DNA of 64,000 nucleotides, taken from Mycobacterium sp. 1554424.7 (GTDB lineage Bacteria > Actinomycetota > Actinomycetes > Mycobacteriales > Mycobacteriaceae). Location of the stretch: assembly GCF_001665295.1 (NCBI RefSeq), contig NZ_LZSE01000067.1, forward strand, positions 62,001 to 126,000. Direction: 5' to 3'. The notes beneath the pieces were generated by a model. It made no database searches and was not told the origin of the DNA. It saw only the letters and a program-made list of their open reading frames with translations. The translations under genes were made by a program, and so were the position numbers. Positions 52,294-61,523 of the stretch are shown piece by piece. Position 1 is the stretch's first letter, and every line of letters begins with the position of its first letter.

Positions 52294-52323
52294 GACGCTC
52301 CTAACGATACGGGCTAGTTCCGT

Positions 52324-53850
52324 CTAATGGTATCCGCAAGCGAAGCGCGCCACGAACTCCTCGGCCACCGCGACCACCCGCTCGCGGTCGCGCGCAACCA
52401 GGCCGATCCGGGTCCGCCGATCCAGGATGTCGTCGACATCCAGCGCGCACTCGTGGGTGATCGCGTACTCGAATTCCGCACGGGTCACGTCGATCCCCTC
52501 GGCGACGGGCTCGGACGGGCGCTCGCACGTCGCGCTGGCGATGACGTTGGGGGCCTCGGCGCCGTACCGCGCCACCAGCGACGCCGGCATCCCGGCGCCC
52601 GGCCGACCGCCCGGCGCTCCGATCAGCGGAAGGTCGCGGGTCCGGCAACGAGCCGCCCGCAACCCGCGCCGACCGATGGCGAAGTCCAGGACATCCTCTG
52701 CCATGTAGCGGTATTCGGTGAGCTTGCCGCCGATCACGCTGATGACGCCCGACGGCGCTTCGACGACGGCGTGCTCGCGCGACACGTCGGCGGTGCGGCC
52801 CTCGCCGGTGTCGATCAGCGGCCGCAGCCCGGCGTAGGCGCCGAGCACGTCGGCCGTGCCGAGGGCTACACCCAACGCCGTGTTCACGGTGTCCAGCAGG
52901 AACTTGATTTCGTCGCCGGAGGGCTCGGGCACGTCGGGGACCGGGCCGGGCGCATCCTCGTCGGTTAGGCCCAGGTAAACGCGGCCCAGTTGCTCGGGCA
53001 TGGCGAACACGAAGCGGTTGAGCTCACCCGGAATTGGAACCGTAAGGGCCGCAGTCGGATTCCCGAAGGATTGCGCATCGAAGACGAGGTGCGTCCCGCG
53101 ACTGGGCCGCAGCCGCAGCGATCCGTCGATCTCGCCCGCCCACACCCCGGCCGCGTTGATCACCGCGCTCGCCGACACGTCGAACGACTCCCCCGTGCGC
53201 CGGTCGGTGAGCCGCACCGAGGTGCCGGTGGCGTGCGACGCCTCGACGTAGGTGAGGATCCGGGCGCCGTGCTGCGCCGCGGTCCGCGCCACCGCGGTGA
53301 CCAGCCGGGCGTCGTCGATCAACTGCCCGTCGTAGGCCAGGAAGCCGCCGTCGAGGCCGTCGCGCCGGACCGTGGGCGCCATCTCCACCGCGCGCGCCGC
53401 CGAAACGCGACGCGACCGCGGCAGCGTCGACGACGGCGTGCCCGCCAGCGCCCGCAGCGCGTCGCCGGCCAGGAACCCGGCGCGCACCAACGCCCGCTTG
53501 GTGTTACTCAGCGACGGCAACAACGGCACCAACTGCGGCATCGCGTGCACGAGATGAGGTGCGTTGCGCTTCATCAGGATTCCGCGCTCGATGGCGCTGC
53601 GCCGCGCGATGCCCACGTTACCCGTCGCCAGATAGCGCAGACCGCCGTGGACCAGCTTGGAACTCCAGCGGCTGGTGCCGAACGCCAGGTCGTGTTTTTC
53701 CACCAGCGCCACCCGCAGGCCCCGCGAGGCGGCGTCCAGCGCGATCCCGGCGCCGGTGATGCCGCCGCCGATCACGACGACGTCCAGCGGTGTCCCCTCC
53801 GCGAGCGCGTTCAGATCAGCGGCGCGGCGAGCGGCGTTCAGGGCCGTCAC
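52324..53850 (-). CDS. glpD1: Glycerol-3-phosphate dehydrogenase GlpD1
   Basis: The protein has 508 residues from the GTG that overlaps the TetR stop (GTGA). The FAD fold GGGITGAG is at about 27-34, with KLVHGGLRYL and the GGKLTEYR motif near residue 390 and a C-terminal helical domain. It oxidises sn-glycerol 3-phosphate to dihydroxyacetone phosphate, passing electrons to the quinone pool at the membrane. It corresponds to Rv2249c (GlpD1). It is cotranscribed with the TetR gene upstream, which is probably its regulator, and faces away from the ADPS-like flavoprotein, which uses related substrates. Confidence 0.92.
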   Translation of the reverse strand: MTALNAARRAADLNALAEGTPLDVVVIGGGITGAGIALDAASRGLRVALVEKHDLAFGTSRWSSKLVHGGLRYLATGNVGIARRSAIERGILMKRNAPHLVHAMPQLVPLLPSLSNTKRALVRAGFLAGDALRALAGTPSSTLPRSRRVSAARAVEMAPTVRRDGLDGGFLAYDGQLIDDARLVTAVARTAAQHGARILTYVEASHATGTSVRLTDRRTGESFDVSASAVINAAGVWAGEIDGSLRLRPSRGTHLVFDAQSFGNPTAALTVPIPGELNRFVFAMPEQLGRVYLGLTDEDAPGPVPDVPEPSGDEIKFLLDTVNTALGVALGTADVLGAYAGLRPLIDTGEGRTADVSREHAVVEAPSGVISVIGGKLTEYRYMAEDVLDFAIGRRGLRAARCRTRDLPLIGAPGGRPGAGMPASLVARYGAEAPNVIASATCERPSEPVAEGIDVTRAEFEYAITHECALDVDDILDRRTRIGLVARDRERVVAVAEEFVARFACGYH

Positions 53851-54416
53851 GACAGGTATCCGTTCAGCGAGTAGGCGAGTTCGGCGGCCAGCGCGTCGGC
53901 ATCGAGGATCGGGCGGACGATCCGTTCGGACTGGATGGTCGACTGGGCGATGAGCAACACCATCGTGGCCATCTGCAGCGGATCGCCGGCGCGGACGCTG
54001 CCGTGGCGCTGGGCCGCGCGCAGCCGCTCGGCCAGGGCGTCGATCAGCATCTGCTGGCTGTGCCCGAGGCGTTCGGTGATGTAGATCGGTGCGAGCTCCG
54101 AGTGCATCACCGACATCACCAGCTGATCGTCGCGCAGCAGGTCGGCGACGGTAACGATCTGTCGCACAAGGGATTCCCGGTCGTCGCCCTGCAGCGGCGC
54201 GTCGCGCATCACGCCGACGATGCGCTGGGTCAGCAGCGTCGCCACGATCGACTTGGTGTCCGGCCAGCGACGGTACACGGTGGGCCGGCTGACACCGGCC
54301 CGCCGGGCGATCTCGGCCAGGGTCACCCGGTCCACCCCGAAATCGACCACGCAACTGGCCGCCGCCGCCAGGATCCGGTCCCGGGTATCCGACTGAGCGT
54401 TACTGGTTGACAGCAT
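53847..54416 (-). CDS. TetR-family regulator (Rv2250c-like)
   Basis: The protein has 189 residues. The helix-turn-helix VTLAEIARRAGVSRPTVYRRW is at about residues 31-51. It overlaps glpD1 by 4 bases and is divergent from the flavoprotein gene, with only 17 bases between the two start codons. It probably controls both directions from that short region. By order it corresponds to Rv2250c. The ligand is unknown. Confidence 0.9.
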   Translation of the reverse strand: MLSTSNAQSDTRDRILAAAASCVVDFGVDRVTLAEIARRAGVSRPTVYRRWPDTKSIVATLLTQRIVGVMRDAPLQGDDRESLVRQIVTVADLLRDDQLVMSVMHSELAPIYITERLGHSQQMLIDALAERLRAAQRHGSVRAGDPLQMATMVLLIAQSTIQSERIVRPILDADALAAELAYSLNGYLS

Positions 54417-54433
54417 GTGTAATACTGTAACGC
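54417..54433. promoter_or_regulatory. 17-bp divergent intergenic region
   Basis: Only 17 bases separate two divergent ATGs. The sequence contains a TGTAA direct repeat (TGTAATAC-TGTAACGC), and TANNNT-type -10 words can be read in both directions 5-7 bases from the start codons. Both transcripts are therefore probably leaderless, with promoters extending into the opposing coding regions. Confidence 0.5.
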
Positions 54434-56044
54434 ATGACCGACGCCGATCAACTCCTCCCCCCGATGAAATGGAACGCGTGGGGCGATCCTGCCGCGGCGA
54501 AGCCGCTGTCCGAGGGGATCCGCTCGCTGTTGAAACAGGCTGTGGGGCTGCAGGATTCGGGCGAGGCGGAACTCGATGCCGACCACGTGAAGCTGCGTCC
54601 GTCGGCGTTGTCGCCCGCGGACAAAGACGCGCTGGCCGGCATCGTGGGCGCCCAACACTGTCGCACCGACGACCGCGACCGGCTGCTGCGCGCGGGCGGC
54701 AAGTCCACGCTCGACCTGCTGCGCCGCAAGGACCCCGGGGTCCAGGACGCGCCCGACGCCGTCCTGCTCCCCGGCAATGACGAGGAAGTCGGCGAGATCC
54801 TGCGCTACTGCTCCGAACACCGCATCGCCGTGATTCCGTTCGGCGGCGGCACCAACGTGGTCGGCGGCCTCGACCCCACCCGCGGCGAGTTCGGCGCCGT
54901 GGTGTCCCTCGACCTGCGCCGATTCGACCAGCTCATCGAGCTCGACGAGGTGTCCGGCCAGGCCGTCTTCGAGGCCGGCGTCACCGGACCGGACGCCGAA
55001 CGCCTGCTGGGTGAGCACCGCTTCTCGCTGGGGCACTTCCCGCAGAGCTTCGAGTACGCGACGATCGGGGGCTTCGCCGCGACGCGGTCGTCCGGGCAGG
55101 ACTCGGCGGGCTACGGCCGGTTCAACGACATGGTCCGCGGCCTGCGGATGGTCACCCCGGTGGGCACCATGGAGCTGGGCCGCGCGCCGGAATCGGCCGC
55201 GGGCCCCGACCTGCGCCAGCTGCTGCTCGGCTCGGAGGGAACGTTCGGCGTCATCACCCAGGTGCGCGTGCGCGTGCACCGGGTCCCCGACGCCGTCCGC
55301 TACGAGGCGTGGTCGTTCCCCGATTTCGAGACCGGGGCCGCGGCCCTGCGCGCCGTGACGCAAAACGCCACCGGCCCCACCGTCATCCGGCTCTCCGACG
55401 AGGTCGAGACCGGGGTCAACCTCGCCACCACCGAGGCGATCGGCGAAAGCCAGATCACCGGCGGCTGCCTGGGCATCACCGTGTTCGAGGGCACCAAGGA
55501 ACACGTCGAGAGCCGGCACGCCGAGACCAGCGCGCTGCTGTCAGCACAAGGCGGCACGTCGCTCGGCGAAGCACCGGCGCAGGCCTGGGAGCGCGGCCGG
55601 TTCGCCGCCCCCTACCTGCGCGACTCGCTGCTGTCCGCGGGCGCGCTCTGCGAGACCCTCGAGACGGCCAACGACTGGGCAGGCGTGCCCACCCTGAAAG
55701 CCGCCGTCACGCAAGCACTTACCGACGCGCTGGCCGAATCCGGCACCCCCGCGCTGGTGATGTGCCACATCTCCCACGTCTACCCCACCGGCGCATCGCT
55801 GTACTTCACCATCGTCGCCGGCCAGCGAGGCAACCCGATCGAGCAGTGGCGGGCCGCCAAGAAGGCCGCCTCGGACGCGATCGTCGCCGCCGGCGGCACC
55901 ATCACCCACCACCACGCGGTCGGCGCCGACCACCGCCCCTGGATGCGCGACGAGGTCGGCGAGCTCGGCGTCCAGGTCCTACGTGCGGTCAAGGCCACGC
56001 TCGACCCGGCCGGAATCCTCAACCCCGGCAAGCTGATTCCGTGA
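54434..56044 (+). CDS. FAD-linked oxidase, alkyl-DHAP-synthase-like (Rv2251-like)
   Basis: The protein has 536 residues. The FAD_binding_4 (VAO/PCMH) domain is marked by IPFGGGTNVVGG, HFPQSFEYATIGGFAATRSSGQ and LLLGSEGTFGVITQ. The C-terminal domain has MCHISHVYPTGASLYFT, as in alkyldihydroxyacetonephosphate synthases. It may handle acyl/alkyl-DHAP or another 2-hydroxyacid; ether-lipid synthesis is not established in mycobacteria, so function is open. It overlaps the lipid kinase gene by 4 bases (GTGA) and is divergent from TetR/glpD1, giving a glycerophospholipid theme. Confidence 0.85.
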   Translation: MTDADQLLPPMKWNAWGDPAAAKPLSEGIRSLLKQAVGLQDSGEAELDADHVKLRPSALSPADKDALAGIVGAQHCRTDDRDRLLRAGGKSTLDLLRRKDPGVQDAPDAVLLPGNDEEVGEILRYCSEHRIAVIPFGGGTNVVGGLDPTRGEFGAVVSLDLRRFDQLIELDEVSGQAVFEAGVTGPDAERLLGEHRFSLGHFPQSFEYATIGGFAATRSSGQDSAGYGRFNDMVRGLRMVTPVGTMELGRAPESAAGPDLRQLLLGSEGTFGVITQVRVRVHRVPDAVRYEAWSFPDFETGAAALRAVTQNATGPTVIRLSDEVETGVNLATTEAIGESQITGGCLGITVFEGTKEHVESRHAETSALLSAQGGTSLGEAPAQAWERGRFAAPYLRDSLLSAGALCETLETANDWAGVPTLKAAVTQALTDALAESGTPALVMCHISHVYPTGASLYFTIVAGQRGNPIEQWRAAKKAASDAIVAAGGTITHHHAVGADHRPWMRDEVGELGVQVLRAVKATLDPAGILNPGKLIP

Positions 56045-56964
56045 ACGCTCAGCGCGAGATCGGCAAGGTGACCGCGCTGACCAATCCCGCCTCGGGCCAC
56101 GGCGCCGCGATCCGCGCCGCGCAAGTCGCGATCGCCCGGCTGCACGAGAAGGGCGTGCAGGTCACCGAGATCATCGGCGACGACGCCGAGGACGCGCGCC
56201 ACCTGGTCGCCGCCGAGATCGAGCGGGGCACCGACGCGGTGATGGTCACCGGCGGCGACGGCGTCGTCTCCAACGCGCTGCAGGTGTTGGCGTGCACCGA
56301 CGTTCCGCTCGGCATCATCCCGGCCGGCACCGGCAACGACCACGCCCGCGAATTCCGGATTCCCACAAAGGATCCCGAGGCCGCCGCCGACGTCGTCGTC
56401 GACGGCTGGACCGAAACCATCGACCTGGGCCGCATCCGGTGGGGCGACACGCAGAAGTGGTTCGGCACCGTCGCCGCCACCGGGTTCGACTCCCTGGTGA
56501 CCGACCGGGCCAACCGGATGACCTGGCCGCACGGGCGGCTGCGCTACTACATCGCGATGCTCGCCGAGCTGTCGCAGTTGCGGCTCTTGCCGTTTCGCAT
56601 GGTGCTCGACGGCACGCGGGAGATCGACGCCGACATCACGCTGGCGGCCTTCGGCAACACCCGCAGCTACGGCGGCGGCCTGCTGATCTGTCCCAACGCC
56701 GACCCCAGCGACGGCCTGCTCGACATCACCATGGCCCATTCGGCGTCCCGCACCAAGCTGGTCCGCCTTTTCCCCACCGTCATGAAGGGCACGCACGTCG
56801 ACCTCGACGAGGTGACCACGGCGCGCGCCAAGACGATCCACGTCGAGTGCCCCGGGATCAACGTCTACGCCGACGGCGACTTCGCGTGCGCGCTGCCCGC
56901 CGAGATCTCGGTGGTGCCCGCCGCGCTGCAGGTGCTTCGTCCGCCCGGGTCTGGAGACCAATAG
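56041..56964 (+). CDS. Diacylglycerol/lipid kinase (Rv2252-like)
   Basis: The protein has 307 residues with a GTG start inside the previous stop. The DAGK catalytic motifs are TGGDGVVSNAL and IPAGTGNDHAR, followed by the second domain (AATGFDSLVTDRAN, LLICPNADPSDGLLD). Rv2252 of M. tuberculosis is reported as a diacylglycerol kinase feeding phosphatidylinositol mannoside synthesis, acting at the plasma membrane. Length and motifs are normal. It is coupled to the flavoprotein gene and ends in a large inverted repeat facing the convergent DUF3145 gene. Confidence 0.9.
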   Translation: MNAQREIGKVTALTNPASGHGAAIRAAQVAIARLHEKGVQVTEIIGDDAEDARHLVAAEIERGTDAVMVTGGDGVVSNALQVLACTDVPLGIIPAGTGNDHAREFRIPTKDPEAAADVVVDGWTETIDLGRIRWGDTQKWFGTVAATGFDSLVTDRANRMTWPHGRLRYYIAMLAELSQLRLLPFRMVLDGTREIDADITLAAFGNTRSYGGGLLICPNADPSDGLLDITMAHSASRTKLVRLFPTVMKGTHVDLDEVTTARAKTIHVECPGINVYADGDFACALPAEISVVPAALQVLRPPGSGDQ

Positions 56965-57020
56965 GCGGTTCTCGAATCCGCTAGCGCATGCGCTAGCAAG
57001 TTTCAGGATCGCCTACTGGT
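56957..57020. terminator. Nested inverted repeats between convergent genes
   Basis: The inner element GCTAGCGCATGCGCTAGC (56980-56997) is an 18-bp perfect palindrome. The outer arms ACCAATAGGCG (56957-56967) and CGCCTACTGGT (57010-57020) pair at 10 of 11 positions. The left outer arm includes the stop codon of the lipid kinase. A bidirectional terminator is the simplest reading. Confidence 0.6.
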
Positions 57021-57045
57021 CCGGAGATCCCGCGGCCCGCGCGAC

Positions 57046-57558
57046 CTACCCGACGCCCCGGCTGAGCCAGGTCACTTCCCCAGCGTCGCCGCCGTCGCGA
57101 TACACCTCGAGCGCCTCGTCCCACGCCGTGCCCAGCACCGAGTCCAGCTCGGCGGCCAGATAGTCGGCGCCTTGCGCCATCATCGAGCGCAGCCGCATCT
57201 CGCCGACCATGACGTCGCCGTTGGCGCTCATCGCCCCGCTCCACAGGCCGAGCTGCGGGGTGTGGCTGAACCTCTGGCCGTCGACCCCGGGGCTGGGGTC
57301 CTCGGTGACCTCGAACCGCAGCACCGACCAGGAGCGCAGGGCGTTGGCCAACCGGGCACCGGTGCCCACCGGCCCGACCCAGTTGGTGACCGCGCGCAGC
57401 TGCCCGGGCATGGCCGGCTGCGGCGTCCAGACCAGGTTGGCCTTGGACTGCAGGGTCGACGACAACGCCCACTCGACATGCGGGCATACCGCCGCGGGCG
57501 AGGCGTGGACGTACACCACACCTGTCGTCACGTCGGCAAATTGATTCGACGCACGCAT
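57046..57558 (-). CDS. DUF3145 family protein (Rv2256c-like)
   Basis: The protein has 170 residues from the ATG following AAGGAGCAGGAG. The start gives MRASNQFADVTTGVVYVHASP, with CPHVEWAL nearby, the usual N-terminus of the actinobacterial DUF3145 family. There is no signal peptide or catalytic motif; some tryptophans and a GAMSANGDVMVGEMRLR segment are conserved-looking. The order DUF3145, serine hydrolase, methyltransferase, mscR matches Rv2256c-Rv2259. Function unknown. Confidence 0.85.
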   Translation of the reverse strand: MRASNQFADVTTGVVYVHASPAAVCPHVEWALSSTLQSKANLVWTPQPAMPGQLRAVTNWVGPVGTGARLANALRSWSVLRFEVTEDPSPGVDGQRFSHTPQLGLWSGAMSANGDVMVGEMRLRSMMAQGADYLAAELDSVLGTAWDEALEVYRDGGDAGEVTWLSRGVG

Positions 57559-57681
57559 CTCCTGCTCCTTCGGTTCCACGAGGGACGTCTTCCCCAACGA
57601 CCTGGTGGACCCGTACAAGCGGGATGCATGTGAATTTTTGTGTCCTGCGTGTCTATTGTGCCCTCTGATACCCCTGTTGCG

Positions 57682-58515
57682 CTAGTGTGCGGAGTGGTCA
57701 AATATGACCGCATCCGAAAGCGCAGGCCACGGCTCGAGCGCCCACGCCCCGAAATCGCGGTCGGTGAGCACCACCAGCGCCAGGTCGGACTCGGGATCCG
57801 CCCAGATAAACCCGCCTGACTGGCCGAAATGGCCGAACGTGCGCGCCGAGTTGCGCGACCCCGTCCAGTGCGGCGACTTGGCGTCGCGGATCTCGAAACC
57901 CAGGCCCCAGTCGTTCGGCCGCTGCACCCCGTAGCCGGGCAGCACCCCGTCCAGGCCCGGGAATTGCACGGTCGTGGCCTCGGCGTGTAACTGCGGCGAC
58001 ACGATGGCCGGGCGCAGTAGCTCACGAGCGAATAACGCCAGGTCGGCGACGGTCGAGGTGGCGCCGAACCCGGCGGCTTCGGTGCCGCCGTTCAGCCGGG
58101 TCGTCGCCATGCCGAGCGGTTCGCACACCGCCTCGGCGAGGTAGCGGGCGAATTCGATCCCCGACTCTGCTTCGAGGGTCTCGGCCAGCACGGTGAAGCC
58201 CTGGTTTGAATACATTCGGCGGGTGCCGGGCTTGGCCAGCACCCGATCGTTGTGCATCGCCAGGCCCGACGCGTGCGCCAGCAGGTGCCGGACCGTGGAG
58301 CCGGGCGGCCCGGCCGGCGTGTCCAGCTCGACGACCCCCTCCTCGACCGCGATCTGCGCGGCCCGGGCAACCAGCGGCTTGGTCACAGAGGCCAGCTCGA
58401 AGACCCGCGCCGTGTCGCCGTGACTGGCAAGGACTCCGGCGGGCCCGACGACCGCGGCGGCCGCATTGGCCACCGGCCAATCGGCAAGGAAGCCGAGCGC
58501 GTCGAGGGCGGTCAC
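57682..58515 (-). CDS. Beta-lactamase-fold serine hydrolase (Rv2257c-like)
   Basis: The protein has 277 residues from the GTG overlapping the methyltransferase stop (GTGA). The class C beta-lactamase/esterase motifs are SVTK (Ser-x-x-Lys, about residues 43-46) and YSN (about 101-103); a GQSGG-like segment stands in for the third motif. Family members include D,D-peptidases and esterases. No signal peptide is seen, so a cytosolic esterase is more likely than a cell-wall enzyme. It corresponds to Rv2257c by order. Confidence 0.85.
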   Translation of the reverse strand: MTALDALGFLADWPVANAAAAVVGPAGVLASHGDTARVFELASVTKPLVARAAQIAVEEGVVELDTPAGPPGSTVRHLLAHASGLAMHNDRVLAKPGTRRMYSNQGFTVLAETLEAESGIEFARYLAEAVCEPLGMATTRLNGGTEAAGFGATSTVADLALFARELLRPAIVSPQLHAEATTVQFPGLDGVLPGYGVQRPNDWGLGFEIRDAKSPHWTGSRNSARTFGHFGQSGGFIWADPESDLALVVLTDRDFGAWALEPWPALSDAVIFDHSAH

Positions 58516-59570
58516 TTCCGCGCGATGTAGTAGTTGTTGATCGGGTCCCCCTCGATCTCGGTCACTTCGACGTCGTCGAACCCGGCGTCGGCGAGCATCG
58601 AGGTGGCCAGCTGCGTGCCCCAGGCGGTGCCCAGCCCGACTCCGTCCAGCGCCAGCGACACCGTCATGCAGTGCATGAGCGAGACGGTGTACAGGTAGGT
58701 GCTCATCGGGACGTCGACGTTCTCCTCGAGCCGGCTCGACGCCTTGATGTCGGCCATCAGGAAAACGCCGCCGGGTCGCAGCGCGCGGTAGATGTTCTCC
58801 AGCACCCGCGCCGGCTGCGCCTGATCGTGGATGGCGTCGAACGTGGTGATGACGTCGTAAGCGTCGGTCTTGTCCAGGTCGGTCAGATTGTGCGCCTCGA
58901 AGGAGGCGTTGGTCAGGCCGAGCCGGGCCGCCTCGGCGACCCCCGTCGCGATGGCCTCTTTCGAGAAGTCGATGCCGGTGAACCGGCTCGCCGGGAACGC
59001 CTGTGCCATCACGTTGATGGCGTGTCCGCTGCCGCAGCCGAAGTCGGCCACGTCGGCGCCGGCGCGCAGGCGTTCCGGCAGGCCGTCGACCAACGGCAGC
59101 ACGACGTCGACGAGCGCCAGGTCGAACACCGCGGCGCTCTGCTCGGCCATCAGCGCGTGGAAGCGCGGGAACTCGCTGTACGGCAGCCCGCCGCCCTCGC
59201 GGAAGCAGCCGACGATCTTCTGCTCGACCTCGCCGAGCTGCGGGAGGAACAGGGCCACCAGGGCGAGGTTGTCCGGGCCGGCGGCACGCGTGAGCGCGGC
59301 CGCCCGATGGGCGGGCAACGTGTAGGTGGCGGTGGCCGGGTCGTAGTCGACGACGTGCCCGGTGGTCATGCCGCCCAGCCATTCCCGCACGTAGCGTTCG
59401 TTGAGGCCGGCGGCCTCGGCGATCTGCGCGCTGGTGGCGGGCGGCATTCCGGCCATCGTGTCGAGCAGGCCCGTCTGGTGCCCGATGCTCAGCAGGATCG
59501 TGAGGCTCGCGCCGTCGATGGCGGCGACCATTCGTTCGGCGAATTCTTCGGTGGTCTCCACAGCGGTCAC
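58512..59570 (-). CDS. SAM-dependent methyltransferase (Rv2258c-like)
   Basis: The protein has 352 residues. The N-terminal winged-helix dimerisation domain ([22 protein letters not shown], about 45-70) explains why relatives were once labelled regulators. The C-terminal class I methyltransferase domain has the SAM loop VADFGCGSG (about 172-180), FTGIDFS and [10 protein letters not shown]. It resembles Rv2258c. The substrate is unknown; small aromatic or quinone-like molecules are plausible. It is divergent from mscR (130-base gap) and coupled to the serine hydrolase. Confidence 0.88.
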   Translation of the reverse strand: MTAVETTEEFAERMVAAIDGASLTILLSIGHQTGLLDTMAGMPPATSAQIAEAAGLNERYVREWLGGMTTGHVVDYDPATATYTLPAHRAAALTRAAGPDNLALVALFLPQLGEVEQKIVGCFREGGGLPYSEFPRFHALMAEQSAAVFDLALVDVVLPLVDGLPERLRAGADVADFGCGSGHAINVMAQAFPASRFTGIDFSKEAIATGVAEAARLGLTNASFEAHNLTDLDKTDAYDVITTFDAIHDQAQPARVLENIYRALRPGGVFLMADIKASSRLEENVDVPMSTYLYTVSLMHCMTVSLALDGVGLGTAWGTQLATSMLADAGFDDVEVTEIEGDPINNYYIARK

Positions 59571-59700
59571 GTTATGGAGACGCTACACCCGCGCCGTTAC
59601 GCGCCGAGACTGCGCTCAGCGCGTGCATTTCGGCGGGATGGGCGATCTCAACGCAGACTCGACGCAACGACACGGACACCCCAACAGTAGGTTGGTGCCC

Positions 59701-60786
59701 ATGAGTCAGACAGTGCGCGGAGTGATTTCACGCAAGAAGGGCGAGCCCGTCGAGCTGGTCGACATCGTCGTCCCCGACCCCGGGCCCGGCGAGGCGGTGG
59801 TCGACGTCATCGCCTGCGGGGTCTGCCACACCGACCTCACCTACCGCGAGGGCGGCATCAACGACGAGTATCCGTTCCTGCTCGGCCACGAGGCCGCCGG
59901 ACGGGTCGAAGCGGTCGGGCCGGGCGTGACGGCCGTCGAGCCGGGCGACTTCGTGATCCTGAACTGGCGCGCCGTGTGCGGGCAGTGCCGGGCCTGCAAG
60001 CGCGGGCGCCCGCACCTGTGCTTCGACACGTTCAACGCCGCGCAGAAAATGACGCTGACCGACGGCACCGAGCTGACACCGGCGCTGGGCATCGGGGCGT
60101 TCGCCGACAAGACGCTGGTGCACGCCGGCCAGTGCACCAAGGTCGACCCACAGGCCGACCCCGCCGTCGCCGGGCTGCTGGGCTGCGGGGTGATGGCCGG
60201 CATCGGCGCCGCCATCAACACCGGCGGCATCACCCGCGACGACACCGTCGCCGTGATCGGCTGCGGCGGCGTGGGCGATGCCGCGATCGCGGGAGCCGCG
60301 CTGGTCGGGGCCCGGCAGATCATCGCCGTCGACACCGACAACACCAAGCTCGACCTGGCCCGCAAGTTCGGCGCCACCCACACCATCAACGCCCGCGAAT
60401 TCGATGTCGTGCAGACCATCCAGGACCTCACCGACGGCTTCGGGGTCAACGTGGCGATCGACGCCGTCGGGCGGCCCGAGACCTGGCAGCAAGCCTTTTA
60501 CGCCCGCGACCTCGCGGGAACCGTTGTGCTGGTGGGGGTTCCGACGCCCGACATGCGCCTAGAGATGCCGCTGATCGACTTCTTCAGCCACGGCGGGTCG
60601 CTGAAGTCGTCGTGGTACGGCGACTGCCTACCCGAACGCGACTTCCCCACCCTGATCGACCTGTACCTGCAGGGCCGGTTGCCGTTGGACAAGTTCGTCT
60701 CCGAACGCATCGGGCTCGACGACGTCGAGGAGGCGTTCCACAAGATGCACGACGGCAAGGTGTTGCGTTCGGTGGTGGTGCTCTGA
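59701..60786 (+). CDS. mscR: S-nitrosomycothiol reductase/mycothiol-dependent formaldehyde dehydrogenase
   Basis: The 361-residue zinc alcohol dehydrogenase is equal in length to Rv2259 MscR, with the same MSQTVRGVI start. Catalytic zinc ligands are Cys39 (ACGVCH) and His63-Glu64 (LGHEAAG). The structural zinc motif is [15 protein letters not shown]. The NAD loop is [11 protein letters not shown]. The enzyme reduces S-nitrosomycothiol and oxidises mycothiol-bound formaldehyde, protecting against nitrosative and aldehyde stress. It overlaps the metallo-hydrolase gene by one base, so the pair is coupled. Confidence 0.93.
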   Translation: MSQTVRGVISRKKGEPVELVDIVVPDPGPGEAVVDVIACGVCHTDLTYREGGINDEYPFLLGHEAAGRVEAVGPGVTAVEPGDFVILNWRAVCGQCRACKRGRPHLCFDTFNAAQKMTLTDGTELTPALGIGAFADKTLVHAGQCTKVDPQADPAVAGLLGCGVMAGIGAAINTGGITRDDTVAVIGCGGVGDAAIAGAALVGARQIIAVDTDNTKLDLARKFGATHTINAREFDVVQTIQDLTDGFGVNVAIDAVGRPETWQQAFYARDLAGTVVLVGVPTPDMRLEMPLIDFFSHGGSLKSSWYGDCLPERDFPTLIDLYLQGRLPLDKFVSERIGLDDVEEAFHKMHDGKVLRSVVVL

Positions 60787-61409
60787 TGGTGGACATCGAT
60801 CGGGTGGTGACCCATGGGACGTTCGAATTGGACGGCGGCAGTTGGGAAGTCGACAACAACATCTGGCTGATCGGCGACAACTCCAACGTCGTGGTGTTCG
60901 ACGCCGCCCACGACGCGGCACCGATCATCGAGGCCGTGGGCGGCCGCCATGTGGTCGCGGTGGTGTGCACGCACGGCCACAACGACCACGTGACGGTCGC
61001 GCCGGAACTCGGCAAGGCCCTCGACGCGCCGGTGCTGCTGCACCCGGCCGACGAGGTGCTGTGGCGAATGACGCACCCGGACAGCGACTTCCGCTCCATC
61101 TCCGACGGCCAGACGCTGAGCGTGGGCGGGACGGAGCTGCGGGCGCTGCACACCCCGGGCCACTCCCCCGGGTCGGTGTGTTGGTATTCGCACGACCTGG
61201 GCGTCGTGTTCAGCGGCGACACCCTGTTCTCCGGGGGCCCCGGCGCGACCGGCCGCTCCTATTCCGATTTCCCGACGATCCTGCAGTCCATCTCCGAGCG
61301 CCTCGGAACGCTGCCCGGCGAGACGGTGGTGCACACCGGTCACGGCGACAGCACCACCATCGGTGACGAGATCGTGCACTACGAGGAATGGGTGGCCCGC
61401 GGCCACTAG
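60786..61409 (+). CDS. Metallo-beta-lactamase-fold hydrolase (Rv2260-like)
   Basis: The protein has 207 residues. The metal-binding motif THGHNDH is near residue 60, followed by His in HTPGHSPGS, Asp in FSGDTLF and a final His in HTGHGD: a complete glyoxalase II-type binuclear site. Coupled to mscR by a TGATG overlap, it is likely to hydrolyse the S-formyl- or related mycothiol thioester made by MscR. That pairing is inference based on constant linkage. It corresponds to Rv2260. Confidence 0.9.
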   Translation: MVDIDRVVTHGTFELDGGSWEVDNNIWLIGDNSNVVVFDAAHDAAPIIEAVGGRHVVAVVCTHGHNDHVTVAPELGKALDAPVLLHPADEVLWRMTHPDSDFRSISDGQTLSVGGTELRALHTPGHSPGSVCWYSHDLGVVFSGDTLFSGGPGATGRSYSDFPTILQSISERLGTLPGETVVHTGHGDSTTIGDEIVHYEEWVARGH

Positions 61410-61419
61410 GGCTTTGCGC

Positions 61420-61479
61420 CGCGAGCCTAACGTCACTGCGAAATTCGGCCACCAAATTCGCAGCCACGTTAGGCTCGCG
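61420..61479. terminator. Large hairpin between convergent genes
   Basis: CGCGAGCCTAACGT (61420-61433) pairs perfectly with ACGTTAGGCTCGCG (61466-61479). A second, slightly imperfect pair lies inside (CTGCGAAATT at 61436, AAATTCGCAG at 61454). It lies between the metallo-hydrolase and a convergent TetR gene. It is probably a bidirectional terminator and may be one copy of a dispersed mycobacterial hairpin element. Confidence 0.65.
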
Positions 61480-61523
61480 AATTGCCCGTCGCCGTACAGA
61501 CGAAGGCTCGCGGCCAAACAAAC

